From Bradyrhizobium canariense (GTDB taxonomy: Bacteria; Pseudomonadota; Alphaproteobacteria; Rhizobiales; Xanthobacteraceae): a stretch of DNA of 64,000 bases. The stretch lies in contig NZ_JAFCKJ010000002.1 in the NCBI RefSeq assembly GCF_018130465.1, positions 248,001-312,000 on the forward strand, read 5' to 3'. A program made the translations under genes and the position numbers. Under the pieces are notes generated by a model that was not told where the DNA came from, did no database searches, and saw nothing but the letters and a program-made list of their open reading frames with translations. Below are positions 37,181-48,367 of the stretch, piece by piece. Numbering within the stretch: the first letter of the stretch is position 1; the number at the start of each line of letters is the position of its first letter.

Positions 37181-37903
37181 TTACGCGCTCGCTGCGATAT
37201 CCGCGGACTGAATCCGCTTCACGCCGGCCTTAGCCATATCGGCCCAGGCTTTTGCGAGCGAACCCTGATTGTCGATGCCGCGGCAGGCGTCTTCCACCAC
37301 ATAGACCTCGAAGCCCGCCTTGCGTGCGTCGAGCGCGGTCCAGGCAACGCAAAAATCTGTTGCCAGCCCCGCGACGAAGACGCGCTTGATCTTGCGCGCC
37401 TTCAGATAACCGGCAAGGCCGGTCGAGGTCTTGCCGTCGGCTTCGAGGAAGGCCGAATAGCTGTCGACGTCCTTGTGAAAACCCTTGCGGATGATGAGCT
37501 CGGCGTGCGGGATCGCAAGGTCTTTCGACAGCGCGGCGCCGTCGGTGCCCTGCACGCAATGGTCGGGCCACAGCACCTGCTTGCCGTAGGGAAGATCGAC
37601 GGTCTCGAACGGCTTCTTGCCGGCGTGTACCGACGCAAAGGAAACATGGCCTTGCGTGTGCCAGTCCTGCGTCATCACCACGTTCGAAAACGCCTTCGAG
37701 ATCTTGTTGATGACGGGCACCACCTGCTCGCCTTCCTTCACGGCAAGGCTGCCGCCGGGCAGGAAGCAGTTCTGCACGTCGATCACGAGCAGCGCGGACG
37801 CATCGTCCGGCTTGATCGATGCCGCTGCAAAGAGCGCGGTCGGCGTGAGGGCCGCGAGTGCCGTCGTCCCAAGCGCCGCCAAGATGTGTCGCCGATCCAG
37901 CAT
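37181..37903 (-). CDS. pncA: nicotinamidase-family isochorismatase hydrolase, apparently exported
   Basis: Nicotinamidase converts nicotinamide to nicotinate for NAD salvage. The isochorismatase-fold residues are present: catalytic Asp in LLVIDVQNCF, the metal site DWHTQGH (DxHxxxH), Lys in IIRKGF and the nucleophilic Cys in GLATDFCVAWTALDA. Unusually, the 240-residue protein carries an N-terminal export-like segment with an RR pair (LDRRHILAALGTTALAALTPTALFAAA), suggesting Tat export. The start is ATG 37903. It lies between grpE and dnaK on the opposite strand. Confidence 0.87.
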   Translation of the reverse strand: MLDRRHILAALGTTALAALTPTALFAAASIKPDDASALLVIDVQNCFLPGGSLAVKEGEQVVPVINKISKAFSNVVMTQDWHTQGHVSFASVHAGKKPFETVDLPYGKQVLWPDHCVQGTDGAALSKDLAIPHAELIIRKGFHKDVDSYSAFLEADGKTSTGLAGYLKARKIKRVFVAGLATDFCVAWTALDARKAGFEVYVVEDACRGIDNQGSLAKAWADMAKAGVKRIQSADIAASA

Positions 37904-37999
37904 CGTTCGCCTCCCCTCAGGATGATCCAACGGAGGTCAAGCCTAGTTCCGCTCGTGTACGAACAGAAGCCCGAAAATGCAGCCGGTTCTGGCGAGAAG

Positions 38000-38941
38000 C
38001 TAGCCCTTCGGCTGGATGCCGTCGCGGACCGCTCGGAAGCGGGTGAAGGCGGTCGACCACTGCTCGCGCGGGGCGCTGGCGATGATGCGCAGCGAGGCGC
38101 CGCCGCTGCTGAAGCGGATCCACTGCACCACGGTCACCGGCGTCTTGTCCTTGCCGCTGACGCCGTCGATCCGGGTCTCGAAACCCTGCTGGCCGCTGAT
38201 GCGGATCGGCTCGGACATGGTGACGCGCGACTCGCGCACGCCGGGAATCTGGAGCGCCGCCTCCTGGGCGAAGCGGGCGCGGTCGTCGGCGGCTTGCGGG
38301 GTGGCGCCAATCACGCCGAGGATCATGAACGGCTTCGACTCATAGCCGGTGCTCTCGTCGCCGTCGGCCAGGATGATGCTCGAGCCCGGCGCCAGCGTGC
38401 GGACGTCCTTGAAGTCGGCGAGATCGGTGATCTTGAACGGCATCAGCGCGATCTGCTCTTCAGCCGAGACCTGCTTGCGGGTGATGACGCTCGCAAACAT
38501 CTGCCGCACCGCCTCGTCGGTGTAGATCTTGATCGCATTCTCCGGAATCTGCACGGCGACATAGCCGGAGAAGCCGGCGCCCGGCACGATCATCGAATAG
38601 CGCCTCACCGGTGTCTCTCCGGCCTTGCCGCTCTCGGTGGTGAAATAGGCAAGGCCCGCGGGCGTCTCGACCTTATCCTGCTTGACGCCGTTGGTTCCGG
38701 CCGGATTGGAGTTGAAGGCGCTCACGACCTCGCCATAGGCCGCCGGCGGCAGCTCGGTGATCAGCACCTTGACGTTGCCGTCCTCGCTCTCGAAGCCGGG
38801 AAAGGTCTTGGCCGTGCTGAGGCCGACCAATGGCACCATGCCGAGGCGCAAGCCCGGTGGGAAAACGACGTCGGCAGCCAGAGCCGGAAGCGCGGAGGCG
38901 ACGAGGAGGGCGAGCGCAGCGAGGGGGCGGATCAGCTTCAT
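38000..38941 (-). CDS. exported protein of unknown function
   Basis: This 313-residue protein has a clear signal peptide (MKLIRPLAALALLVASALPALAA) and no motif I recognise. The mature part reads like a soluble beta-rich periplasmic protein with no further membrane segment, and the C-terminal third (GFETRIDGVSGKDKTPVTVVQW onward) has the feel of a stress-type lipoprotein domain of rhizobia. It starts at ATG 38941, although GTG 38947 is possible, and is divergent from dnaK. Confidence 0.75.
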   Translation of the reverse strand: MKLIRPLAALALLVASALPALAADVVFPPGLRLGMVPLVGLSTAKTFPGFESEDGNVKVLITELPPAAYGEVVSAFNSNPAGTNGVKQDKVETPAGLAYFTTESGKAGETPVRRYSMIVPGAGFSGYVAVQIPENAIKIYTDEAVRQMFASVITRKQVSAEEQIALMPFKITDLADFKDVRTLAPGSSIILADGDESTGYESKPFMILGVIGATPQAADDRARFAQEAALQIPGVRESRVTMSEPIRISGQQGFETRIDGVSGKDKTPVTVVQWIRFSSGGASLRIIASAPREQWSTAFTRFRAVRDGIQPKG

Positions 38942-39205
38942 GGGCACTCTGATTGGTTCACATTGAGGCCGTTCGATGGTCGGCCACCGGGCCGCTTTGT
39001 CGCGCGACGCAGCCCGATGACGAGCCCGGTCGGCCGCCCGCCTTTTAGCGGGTTTGGTCTTGCCGCAACAGGGCGGGGCGGAGCGCGGTAGCGGATGTCG
39101 GCCGACCGTCGGACCTGTTAATAATTCCTCACCCGCAAGGGCGGTTCAGCCCGGATATGATCTTCCAAAACCCAATGTTTTCATGGCCGAAACTTGCGTT
39201 CGGTC

Positions 39206-39234
39206 CTTGCGGGCCCCTCCCCCCCTCCTATATG
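39206..39234 (+). promoter_or_regulatory. sigma-32-like heat-shock promoter of dnaK
   Basis: CTTG at 39206-39209 and CCTATATG at 39227-39234 are spaced 17 bases apart, close to the alphaproteobacterial RpoH promoter pattern, and end about 100 bases before the dnaK start. A second CTTG is at 39193. The remaining 390-base gap between the unknown exported protein gene and dnaK shows no CIRCE element or repeat. An AAGGA ribosome site is at 39324-39328. Confidence 0.55.
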
Positions 39235-39337
39235 AGCGTCAACCATCGCAATATCGCGAATGTTTGATCTTAGGGGGTTTCGGTTCGGGTGCCTTCTGGG
39301 CCCAGCCAACCTGCCGCAAAAACAAGGATACAGGACC

Positions 39338-41239
<1,902 letters not shown>

Positions 41240-41288
41240 ACCCCGCGAGGGTGATGATGCGGACGGCTTGGACCCCACACGCGCCAAC

Positions 41289-41313
41289 GGCCTCCTCCCT
41301 CGCGGGGGAGGCC
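41289..41313 (+). terminator. possible hairpin downstream of dnaK
   Basis: GGCCTCC (41289-41295) pairs with GGAGGCC (41307-41313) around an 11-base loop, 50 bases after the dnaK stop. There is no T-tract, so it may be an attenuator, an mRNA-stabilising stem or nothing. Confidence 0.3.
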
Positions 41314-41511
41314 ATCGTGTCGGGCTCGACGGGCCAGGACTCTCAAGAAGGCTCTGTTGAAATCGGCCCCGTTACGATCGATCAATTCCCATCCGTTATT
41401 CTGAACGCTGCCGTGCAATCCTCTGCCGCGAGGCGGAGGGCTGCTTATATCGTCGCATGGCGACGTTGCTTCGCTCCGACTTGAATCGCGATCGGATAGA
41501 CCGAGCTCATC

Positions 41512-42642
41512 ATGTCCACGTCCACCAAGCGCTGTTATTACGAAACCCTCGAAGTCGAACGCGATGCCGACGATTCCGTCCTGAAATCGTCGTTCCGCAA
41601 GCTGGCGATGAAGTTTCACCCCGACCGCAATCCCGGGGACGACACCAGCGAAGTCAAGTTCAAGGAAATCAACGAGGCCTACGAGGTCCTGAAAGACAAG
41701 GACAAGCGCGCCGCCTATGACCGTTACGGCCATGCCGCCTTCGAGCAGGGCGGCGGCGGTGCCGGTTTCGGCGCGGGCTTCGCCTCCTCTTTTTCCGACA
41801 TTTTCGAAGATTTGTTCGGCATGGCCGGACAGCGCGGCGGCCGCGGCGGCCGCGAGCGCGGCGCCGACCTGCGCTACAACATGGAAATCACGCTCGAGGA
41901 AGCTTTTGGCGGCAAGACCGCGCAGATCGAGATTCCGGTCTCGGTCACCTGCGAGGCCTGTTCGGGCATCGGGGCCAAGGCCGGCACCAAGCCGAAGACC
42001 TGCTCGACCTGCGGCGGCGCCGGACGCGTACGGCAGTCGCAGGGCTTCTTCACGCTGGAGCGGACCTGTCCGGGCTGCCAGGGCCGCGGCCAGATGATCG
42101 AGGACGCCTGCCCGTCCTGCTCGGGTCAGGGGCGTGTCACCCGCGAGCGGAATCTGTCGGTCAACATTCCCCCGGGCGTCGAGGACGGCACCAGGATCAG
42201 GCTCGCCGGCGAGGGCGAGGCCGGGGTCCGCGGCGGCCCGCCCGGCGACCTCTACATCTTCCTGTCGCTGGCTCAGCACCAGTTCTTCCAGCGCGACGGC
42301 GCCGATCTGCATTGTCGTGTGCCGATCTCGATGGTGACGGCGGCGCTTGGCGGCGAATTCGAGGTGCCGACCATCGAGAAGGGCAAGACCAAGGTGAAGG
42401 TCCCCGCCGGGACCCAGTCCAGCCGCCGATTCCGCATTGCATCAAAAGGCATGCCGGTGCTGCGCTCGCGCCAGATGGGCGACATGTACGTTCAGGTCGT
42501 GGTCGAGACCCCGCAAAATCTCACCAAGAAGCAGCAGGAATTGCTGGCCGAGTTCGAAAAGCTCTCCTCCGGCAACACCCAGCCGGAATCCGAGGGTTTC
42601 TTCACCAAGGTCAAGGATTTCTTCGGTAATCGGGCGAGTTGA
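41512..42642 (+). CDS. dnaJ: co-chaperone DnaJ (Hsp40)
   Basis: The 376-residue class A Hsp40 has a J domain with the HPD tripeptide ([12 protein letters not shown]), a Gly/Phe-rich linker (about residues 75-105), four zinc-binding repeats ([24 protein letters not shown] and CPSCSGQG) and two C-terminal substrate-binding domains. It stimulates the DnaK ATPase and delivers substrates. It may share the dnaK promoter or have its own in the 272-base gap. Confidence 0.98.
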   Translation: MSTSTKRCYYETLEVERDADDSVLKSSFRKLAMKFHPDRNPGDDTSEVKFKEINEAYEVLKDKDKRAAYDRYGHAAFEQGGGGAGFGAGFASSFSDIFEDLFGMAGQRGGRGGRERGADLRYNMEITLEEAFGGKTAQIEIPVSVTCEACSGIGAKAGTKPKTCSTCGGAGRVRQSQGFFTLERTCPGCQGRGQMIEDACPSCSGQGRVTRERNLSVNIPPGVEDGTRIRLAGEGEAGVRGGPPGDLYIFLSLAQHQFFQRDGADLHCRVPISMVTAALGGEFEVPTIEKGKTKVKVPAGTQSSRRFRIASKGMPVLRSRQMGDMYVQVVVETPQNLTKKQQELLAEFEKLSSGNTQPESEGFFTKVKDFFGNRAS

Positions 42643-42730
42643 CGCGTCTTGACCGTGCCGCCTTCGGCCTATACGTCTTTATGACCATTTTCTGACACGC
42701 CGCGGTCACGCGGTCCCGGCCGGTCCCGAC

Positions 42731-43330
42731 ATGCCATTGCCATCGTCCGCGCGTGCGTTGAAGAAGCCCCGTCTCGACGACGAGGTGCGTTTTCTCCGGT
42801 CATGGATCGAAAAGCCCCTCCACATGGGCGCGGTGATGCCGTCGGGCAAGCTGCTGGCCCGGACCATGGCCCATTACGTCGACGTCAATTCGGACGCACC
42901 GGTGGTCGAGCTCGGGCCCGGCACCGGCGCCATCACCTCGGCCCTGGTCGAGCGTGGCGTCGACCAGAAGCGCCTTGTCCTCGTTGAATACAATCCGGGC
43001 TTCTGCGCCCTGCTGCGCGACCGCTATCCGCAGGCCAAGGTGGTGCAGGGCGATGCCTATCGCCTGCGTGACACGCTCTGGAACGTCTTGAGCGCGCCGG
43101 CATCAGCGGTCGTCTCGGGCCTGCCGCTGGTCACCAAACCGATGCTGACGCGGCTGCGGCTCATCCGCGACGCCTTTACGGCGCTCGCGCCCGGCGCGCC
43201 CTTCGTCCAGTTCACGTACGCGGTGGTGCCGCCGATTCCTAAATCGCTGCCCGGCGTGTCCACAGAGGCCTCGGAACGGATCTGGATGAACCTTCCGCCG
43301 GCCCGCGTCTGGGTGTATCGCAAGCACTAA
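42731..43330 (+). CDS. pmtA: phospholipid N-methyltransferase (PmtA-type)
   Basis: This 199-residue class I SAM methyltransferase has the SAM-binding motif VVELGPGTGAITSALVERG (about residues 58-76), a VEYNPGF acidic loop and VVSGLPLVTKP. These match the rhizobial PmtA proteins that methylate phosphatidylethanolamine towards phosphatidylcholine, a membrane lipid needed for symbiosis. The N-terminal FLRSWIEKPLHMGAVMPSGKLLAR also fits. An rRNA-adenine-type methyltransferase is the alternative, but the length and motifs favour PmtA. It lies just downstream of dnaJ. Confidence 0.78.
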   Translation: MPLPSSARALKKPRLDDEVRFLRSWIEKPLHMGAVMPSGKLLARTMAHYVDVNSDAPVVELGPGTGAITSALVERGVDQKRLVLVEYNPGFCALLRDRYPQAKVVQGDAYRLRDTLWNVLSAPASAVVSGLPLVTKPMLTRLRLIRDAFTALAPGAPFVQFTYAVVPPIPKSLPGVSTEASERIWMNLPPARVWVYRKH

Positions 43331-43387
43331 TTCCGCCGGCATTCTTCCTTGCGTGGCGGGCTCGTTTCGCCGAACGCATTGGATCGG

Positions 43388-43966
43388 ATGTCCGCACCCA
43401 GAATCCTGATCATTCCCGGCTCGCTGCGCACCGGCTCGCACAATGCGAAGCTGGCAGCGGTCGCCGCCTATGAATTCGACCAGGCCGGTGTCGACGTCAC
43501 CCGCATCTCGCTCGCCGATTTTCCGCTGCCGATCTATGACGGCGACCTGCAGGCCAAGTCCGGTGTGCCCAAGCACGCGATCAATCTCAAGCGCATGATC
43601 GGCGCGCATCATGGCGTGCTGATCGTCTCGCCCGAATACAATGCCTCGGTGCCGCCGCTGCTGAAGAATGCGATCGACTGGGTCAGCCGCGTGCATGAGC
43701 TGCACGAGCCGCGCGGCGAGGTGTTCCGCAACCGCGTCTTCGCGCTCGCCGGCGCCTCGCAGAGCCGGCTCGGCGCGGCTCGCGCGCTGCAGGCGTTGCG
43801 GCTGATCCTGACCTCCTGCCACGCCAATGTGATTGCCAGCCAGCTGACGCTCGCCTTTGCCGACCAGGCTTATGACGATATGGACAGGCTGAAGCACGAG
43901 GGCGATATCGCCGCGTTGAAGGAACTGGTGCGGCAATTGATCGACGTTTCCCAACGCATGATGTGA
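43388..43966 (+). CDS. NAD(P)H-dependent FMN reductase
   Basis: The 192-residue flavodoxin-fold protein starts at ATG 43388 and has the FMN-binding PGSLRTGSHNAKLA loop, the DLPIYDGDLQ-like FPLPIYDGDL segment and VSPEYNASVPPLLKNAIDWVSR, typical of the NADPH-dependent FMN reductase/azoreductase family (YieF/ChrR-like). It probably reduces quinones, azo compounds or metals, but the substrate is not assigned. pyrF begins seven bases after its stop. Confidence 0.9.
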   Translation: MSAPRILIIPGSLRTGSHNAKLAAVAAYEFDQAGVDVTRISLADFPLPIYDGDLQAKSGVPKHAINLKRMIGAHHGVLIVSPEYNASVPPLLKNAIDWVSRVHELHEPRGEVFRNRVFALAGASQSRLGAARALQALRLILTSCHANVIASQLTLAFADQAYDDMDRLKHEGDIAALKELVRQLIDVSQRMM

Positions 43967-43972
43967 GGTGAC

Positions 43973-44683
43973 ATGACGCCAGCCGAGATTGCCCCGAAAG
44001 ACCGCCTGATCGTCGCGCTCGATCTGCCCAGCGTTGATGCCGCCGAAGCGATGGTCAACCGGCTCGGCGACAGCGTCACCTTCTACAAGATCGGCTACCG
44101 GCTCGCTTATGCGGGCGGCTTGCCGCTGGTCGGCAAGCTCGCTGACAAGGGCAAGAAGGTCTTTCTCGATCTCAAGCTGCACGACATCGGCAACACCGTG
44201 GCGCAGGGCGTCGAGAGCATCACCAGGCTCGGCGCGACCTTCCTCACCGTGCACGCTTATCCGCAGACCATGAAGGGTGCCGTCGAAGGTCGCGGCAGTT
44301 CGAACCTGAAGATCCTCGCCGTCACTGTTCTGACCTCCTACAACGAGGACGATCTGCACGCGGCAGGCTTCCGGCTCGGTGTCTCCGAGCTCGTCGAAGC
44401 GCGCGCGCAGCAGGCGCAGGTGCTCGGCATCGACGGGCTGGTCTCGTCGCCCGAGGAAGTCGGAGCCTTGCGCAAGATCGTCGGCCACCAGATGAGCCTC
44501 GTCACCCCCGGCATCCGGCCGGCCGGCGCGGCGAGCGGCGACCAGAAACGCATCATGACGCCGGGCCGCGCGATTGCGGCCGGCGCGGACTATCTCGTCG
44601 TCGGGCGGCCGGTGGTGGAAGCCACGGACCCCAAGGCGATCGCGGAAGCCATCCAGGCCGAGGTCGCGCAGGCACTTGGCTGA
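43973..44683 (+). CDS. pyrF: orotidine 5'-phosphate decarboxylase
   Basis: PyrF makes UMP from OMP. The 236-residue TIM barrel includes [14 protein letters not shown], the catalytic Lys/Asp network in [16 protein letters not shown] (about residues 65-80), and the phosphate loop [17 protein letters not shown]. The ATG is seven bases after the FMN reductase stop and the DUF1330 gene starts 22 bases after its end. Confidence 0.97.
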   Translation: MTPAEIAPKDRLIVALDLPSVDAAEAMVNRLGDSVTFYKIGYRLAYAGGLPLVGKLADKGKKVFLDLKLHDIGNTVAQGVESITRLGATFLTVHAYPQTMKGAVEGRGSSNLKILAVTVLTSYNEDDLHAAGFRLGVSELVEARAQQAQVLGIDGLVSSPEEVGALRKIVGHQMSLVTPGIRPAGAASGDQKRIMTPGRAIAAGADYLVVGRPVVEATDPKAIAEAIQAEVAQALG

Positions 44684-44705
44684 CCAACAACAAGGGAGAA
44701 GAACA

Positions 44706-45017
44706 ATGGCAAAGGGCTACTGGATCGGGCGTGTCGACGTGAGCAGTGACGAGGGCTACAAGCCCTACGCTGTCGCCAATGGTCCGATCTTCAAGAAATG
44801 GGGTGGCCGCTTCGTCGTCCGCGCCGGCAGGTTCACCACCGTCGAAGGCGCCAGCCGCACCCGCAACGTCGTGATCGAATTCCCGGACTACGAGACCGCG
44901 ATCGCCTGCTACAATTCGCCGGAATACCAGGCCAACATCAAGGTGCGCCAGCCGCACTCCATCGCCGACCTCATCATCATCGAGGGCTATGACGGCCCGC
45001 AGCCGTCAGACGGTTGA
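44706..45017 (+). CDS. DUF1330 family protein
   Basis: The 103-residue DUF1330 protein is a small alpha/beta ferredoxin-like fold. It begins MAKGYWIGRVDVSSDEGYKPY and carries the family blocks FVVRAGRFTTVEGASRTRNVVIEF and YNSPEYQ. The function is unknown; the fold is like that of ABM-type monooxygenases. A clear ribosome site (AAGGGAGAAGAAC) precedes ATG 44706. It is probably co-transcribed with pyrF. Confidence 0.9.
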   Translation: MAKGYWIGRVDVSSDEGYKPYAVANGPIFKKWGGRFVVRAGRFTTVEGASRTRNVVIEFPDYETAIACYNSPEYQANIKVRQPHSIADLIIIEGYDGPQPSDG

Positions 45018-45055
45018 AGCGATCTTTTCTGACCCTCCCCAAACGGACTGGGGCC

Positions 45056-45173
45056 GCATGGTTCGAGACGCCCGCTTTGGCGGGCTCCTCACCATGAGGG
45101 TCTGATATCTTGCCGCAAGACGCGACCTCATCCTGAGGGCCCGCCGCAGGTGGGCGTCTCGAAGGATGGCCGC
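45056..45173. repeat. inverted repeat element, family R3
   Basis: GCATGGTTCGAGACGCCCGC then TTTGGCGGGCTCCTCACCAT on the left and CTCATCCTGAGGGCCCGCCG then GTGGGCGTCTCGAAGGATGG on the right form an extended stem. It lies between the DUF1330 gene and dapB and is a second copy of the element at 37045-37159. Confidence 0.75.
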
Positions 45174-45249
45174 AGGCGACCTGCTTCTAATCCCCCTCGG
45201 TTGCCGGAACTGCGTCCCCCCGCTACAACGGCCGTGAGAGGATCACACC

Positions 45250-46065
45250 ATGTCCGACATGCGCTTGATTGTTGCTGGAGCCGGCGGCCGGATGGGCCGG
45301 GCGCTGACGCGGGCGATTGCCGAGACCAAAGGCGCGGTGCTGGCGGGCGCGCTGGAGGCGCCGGGCTCGGAGCTGCTCGGCAAGGATGCCGGCGTGCTCG
45401 CAGGCCTGCCGGCCAACGGCATAAAACTCTCCGGCGATCTCTGGGCGTTGTCGAAGGACGCCGACGGCATTCTGGATTTCACCGTGCCCGCGGCGACCCT
45501 CGCCAATGTCGCGATTGCCGCCGAGCGCGGCCTCGTGCACGTCATCGGAACGACCGGGCTGTCGGGCTCCGACAACGCCGTGATCAAGAGCGTCACCAAC
45601 CGCGCGGTGGTGGTGCAGTCCGGCAATATGAGCCTGGGTGTCAATCTGCTCGCCGCCGTGGTCAACCGTGTCGCCAAGGCGCTCGATGCGAGCTTCGACA
45701 TCGAGATCGTCGAGACCCATCATCGCATGAAGGTCGACGCGCCCTCGGGCACGGCGCTGATGCTGGGCCAGGCGGCTGCTAGCGGCCGCGGCATCGCGCT
45801 CGACGAGCATGCAGATCGCGGCCGTGACGGCATCACCGGCGCGCGCAAGCCCGGCGATATCGGCTTTGCGTCTTTGCGCGGCGGCACCGCGGCCGGCGAT
45901 CACAGCGTGATCTTTCTCGGCCCGTTCGAGCGTATGACGCTGTCGCATCACGCGGAGGATCGCATGCTGTTCGCCCACGGCGCGCTGAAGGCGGCGCTCT
46001 GGGCGCATGGCAAGAAGCCGGGGCACTACTCCATGGCCGACGTGCTCGGCCTGTCTGACATCTGA
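45250..46065 (+). CDS. dapB: 4-hydroxy-tetrahydrodipicolinate reductase
   Basis: DapB reduces hydroxy-tetrahydrodipicolinate with NAD(P)H in lysine and diaminopimelate synthesis. The 271-residue protein has the Rossmann [14 protein letters not shown] loop at residues 10-23, GTTGLSGSD, the catalytic [14 protein letters not shown] motif and the [30 protein letters not shown] end. gpmA follows after an R1 repeat. Confidence 0.97.
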   Translation: MSDMRLIVAGAGGRMGRALTRAIAETKGAVLAGALEAPGSELLGKDAGVLAGLPANGIKLSGDLWALSKDADGILDFTVPAATLANVAIAAERGLVHVIGTTGLSGSDNAVIKSVTNRAVVVQSGNMSLGVNLLAAVVNRVAKALDASFDIEIVETHHRMKVDAPSGTALMLGQAAASGRGIALDEHADRGRDGITGARKPGDIGFASLRGGTAAGDHSVIFLGPFERMTLSHHAEDRMLFAHGALKAALWAHGKKPGHYSMADVLGLSDI

Positions 46066-46069
46066 ACGA

Positions 46070-46116
46070 AGCATGATCCGGAAAAGTGTGAAGCGGTTTT
46101 CCGACAAGATCATGCT
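46070..46116. repeat. dispersed palindromic repeat, family R1
   Basis: AGCATGATCCGGAAAAGTG and CGGTTTTCCGACAAGATCAT are the arms; the copy matches 6412-6458 closely. It lies four bases after the dapB stop and 29 bases before gpmA. Confidence 0.85.
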
Positions 46117-46145
46117 TAAGCAACGAACAAAACGGAAAGCAGTCA

Positions 46146-46769
46146 ATGAGCGAACGTCTTCTCGTGCTGGTGCGGCACGGCCAGAGCGAATGGAATCTGA
46201 AGAACCTGTTCACGGGCTGGAAGGATCCTGACCTCACCGAGCTTGGTGTGAAGGAGGCAACCGAAGCCGGCCGCAAGCTGAAGGCGCAGGGCCTCGTGTT
46301 CGACGTCGCCTACACCTCGGTGTTGACGCGCGCACAGCACACGCTCGATCTCATTCTCGGCGAGCTCGACCAGAAGGGCCTGCCGACGATGAAGAACCTC
46401 GCGCTGAACGAGCGCGACTATGGCGATCTCTCCGGCCTCAACAAGGACGACGCCCGCAAGAAATGGGGCGAGGACCAGGTACTGATCTGGCGCCGCTCCT
46501 ACGACGTGCCGCCGCCCGGTGGCGAAAGCCTGAAGGACACCCTCGCGCGAGCACTGCCGTATTACGTGCAGGAGATTTTGCCGGGCGTGCTCAACGGCAA
46601 GCGCACGCTCGTGGCCGCCCACGGCAACTCGCTTCGTGCATTGATCATGGTGCTGGAAAAGCTCTCGCCCGAAGGCATTCTGAAGCGCGAGCTCGCGACG
46701 GGTGTGCCGATCATCTACCGCCTCAATGCGGATTCGACGGTGGCATCGAAGCTGGATCTGGCGGGGTAA
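46146..46769 (+). CDS. gpmA: 2,3-bisphosphoglycerate-dependent phosphoglycerate mutase
   Basis: GpmA interconverts 2- and 3-phosphoglycerate. The 207-residue histidine phosphatase has the catalytic [18 protein letters not shown] block with the phospho-His near residue 11, [21 protein letters not shown], and the second His in [15 protein letters not shown]. It is the short rhizobial form. It lies 80 bases downstream of dapB with an R1 repeat between. Confidence 0.96.
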   Translation: MSERLLVLVRHGQSEWNLKNLFTGWKDPDLTELGVKEATEAGRKLKAQGLVFDVAYTSVLTRAQHTLDLILGELDQKGLPTMKNLALNERDYGDLSGLNKDDARKKWGEDQVLIWRRSYDVPPPGGESLKDTLARALPYYVQEILPGVLNGKRTLVAAHGNSLRALIMVLEKLSPEGILKRELATGVPIIYRLNADSTVASKLDLAG

Positions 46770-46806
46770 AGACGTTCGCGCGCGACGGAGCCCGCCAAAC
46801 ACTCGG

Positions 46807-46834
46807 CGTCGTCCTGGCTTTCGCCAGGACGACC
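46807..46834. repeat. palindromic repeat family R2, single copy
   Basis: CGTCGTCCTGGC, TTTCGCC and AGGACGACC form a hairpin between the convergent gpmA and Ada-like genes. Confidence 0.7.
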
Positions 46835-46858
46835 ATTTGGAGGCAGTTTGCGAACGAC

Positions 46859-47755
46859 CTACTGCACCCCCAGCTGCCCGGCCTCCCAGCCCAGCATCGC
46901 CTGCTTGCGGGTGATGCCCCAGTGATAGCCCGTGAGCGTGCCGCTCTTGCCGAGCGCGCGGTGGCAGGGCACGACGAACGAGACCGGGTTCTTGCCGACG
47001 GCAGCGCCGACGGCGCGTGAAGCCCTCGGGCTGTCAATGTTGCAGGCGATGTCGGAATAGGACACCGCGCGGCCCATCGGGATCTTCAGCAGCGTCTCCC
47101 ACACCCGCACCTCAAAATCGGTGCCGATCATCACCACGCGCAACGGCTGATCCGGCCGCCACAGTTTTGTATCGAAGATGCGCTGCGCCAGCGGTGCGGT
47201 GCCTTCGTGATCCTCGACGTAAGTCGCGTTCCGCCAACGCCGCGTCATGTCGGCGAGCGCGACCTTCTCTTCGCCGGGATCGGCGAAGGCGAGACCGGAG
47301 AGGCCGCGGTCGGTTGCGATCACGATCGCCGTGCCGAACGGCGAGGAATGGAAGCCATAGCGCAAGATGAGACCCGCGCCGCCGTTCTTCCATTCGCCCG
47401 GCGACATCGCTTCGTGCGTGACGAAGAGATCGTGCAGCCGGCCCGGACCCGAAAGGCCGGAGTCGAGCGCCGCATCGAGGATGCTTGCGGAGTCCCTGAG
47501 CAAGCCCTTGGCGTGATCGAGCGTGAGCGCCTGCATAAAGGCCTTCGGCGTGATCGAGGCCCAGCGGCGGAACAAATGGTGCAACTCGTCCGGCGTGACG
47601 CCGGCGGCATCCGCCATCGCCTCGATGGTCGGCTGGGCGCGCCACTTTTCGGAAATGAAGGCGATCGCCCGGCGCACGGAATCATAGTCGCGCAACGCGG
47701 CGTTCTGGGAGCCCGGCCCGGCCAGGCGCTGGTCATGTATCGCGAGTGTCATCAT
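46859..47755 (-). CDS. Ada-like AraC/O6-methylguanine-DNA methyltransferase
   Basis: The 298-residue protein has an N-terminal AraC-type helix-turn-helix region (about residues 30-110) and a C-terminal MGMT domain with the alkyl-acceptor Cys in VVPCHRALGKSG (about residue 264). Unlike E. coli Ada it lacks the N-terminal zinc domain that takes methyl groups from phosphotriesters. It would repair O6-methylguanine and may sense or regulate. It lies next to nth and other repair-type genes but is not in an obvious operon. Confidence 0.88.
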   Translation of the reverse strand: MMTLAIHDQRLAGPGSQNAALRDYDSVRRAIAFISEKWRAQPTIEAMADAAGVTPDELHHLFRRWASITPKAFMQALTLDHAKGLLRDSASILDAALDSGLSGPGRLHDLFVTHEAMSPGEWKNGGAGLILRYGFHSSPFGTAIVIATDRGLSGLAFADPGEEKVALADMTRRWRNATYVEDHEGTAPLAQRIFDTKLWRPDQPLRVVMIGTDFEVRVWETLLKIPMGRAVSYSDIACNIDSPRASRAVGAAVGKNPVSFVVPCHRALGKSGTLTGYHWGITRKQAMLGWEAGQLGVQ

Positions 47756-47811
47756 GACTGGAAATGTAGGAGAGGGGAGGCTTTGAAACCACCCGATTTC
47801 CGATCTGCAAA

Positions 47812-48345
47812 TCAGGTGACCGGATTGTAGGTCGGACCGCGCTTGGCGGCATTTAATGCCTCAACCAAGCCTTTGTAAAAACTTGCCTTTTCGTCCGGCC
47901 CCAGAAAGCGGGCGATCTGGATCTGGTGACCTCGCGAGATCAGATAGAGATGCTCGATGCCAAAATCCTCGTCGATTTCCGTGTCGAGCCGGACCCAGAG
48001 CGGATTGAAGGTCCACTCGACGATTTGGCCGTGTTGGCTGACGCGCCGCACGCGCAATTCAGATGGCGTGACGACGATCTCCTCGCTGGCCCGCGCCGCG
48101 CGGAAATTGGCCTTGAAGGCCCACCAGATCACCAGCACATCGAGGCCGAAGAAGCCGAACACCGGCCACGCGCCCATCATCAGGAAGACGAGGCCGGTGA
48201 CGAAGCTGACGGCGCTCAGGAACAGCATCACCGCGAGGAAGCCGGTGCGGTTCAGCGAGCGGTGCGGCGTCAGCCGCGCGGAAAAGATCTGAGGCTCGGC
48301 CTCGCTTCCAGATCGTTCGCGCTCAATTTCGTTGCCTGTGCTCAT
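47812..48345 (-). CDS. DUF2244 integral membrane protein
   Basis: The 177-residue protein has two adjacent membrane segments (about residues 35-80), including LVFLMMGAWPVFGFFGLDVLVIWW, with a cytosolic C-terminal domain (ELRVRRVSQHGQIVEWTFNPLWVRLD). It matches DUF2244, seen in alphaproteobacteria, often near nth. The function is unknown. It is divergent from nth, with starts only 22 bases apart. Confidence 0.85.
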   Translation of the reverse strand: MSTGNEIERERSGSEAEPQIFSARLTPHRSLNRTGFLAVMLFLSAVSFVTGLVFLMMGAWPVFGFFGLDVLVIWWAFKANFRAARASEEIVVTPSELRVRRVSQHGQIVEWTFNPLWVRLDTEIDEDFGIEHLYLISRGHQIQIARFLGPDEKASFYKGLVEALNAAKRGPTYNPVT

Positions 48346-48367
48346 CGTCCCTCAGTATATCCCGATC

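Noticed and set aside
35058-39337. CIRCE operator near hrcA, grpE or dnaK
   Set aside because: No TTAGCACTC/GAGTGCTAA pair could be read in these intergenic regions.
41251-41484. Small open frame (77 codons) between dnaK and dnaJ
   Set aside because: It has no convincing ribosome site or recognisable sequence and overlaps the hairpin downstream of dnaK.
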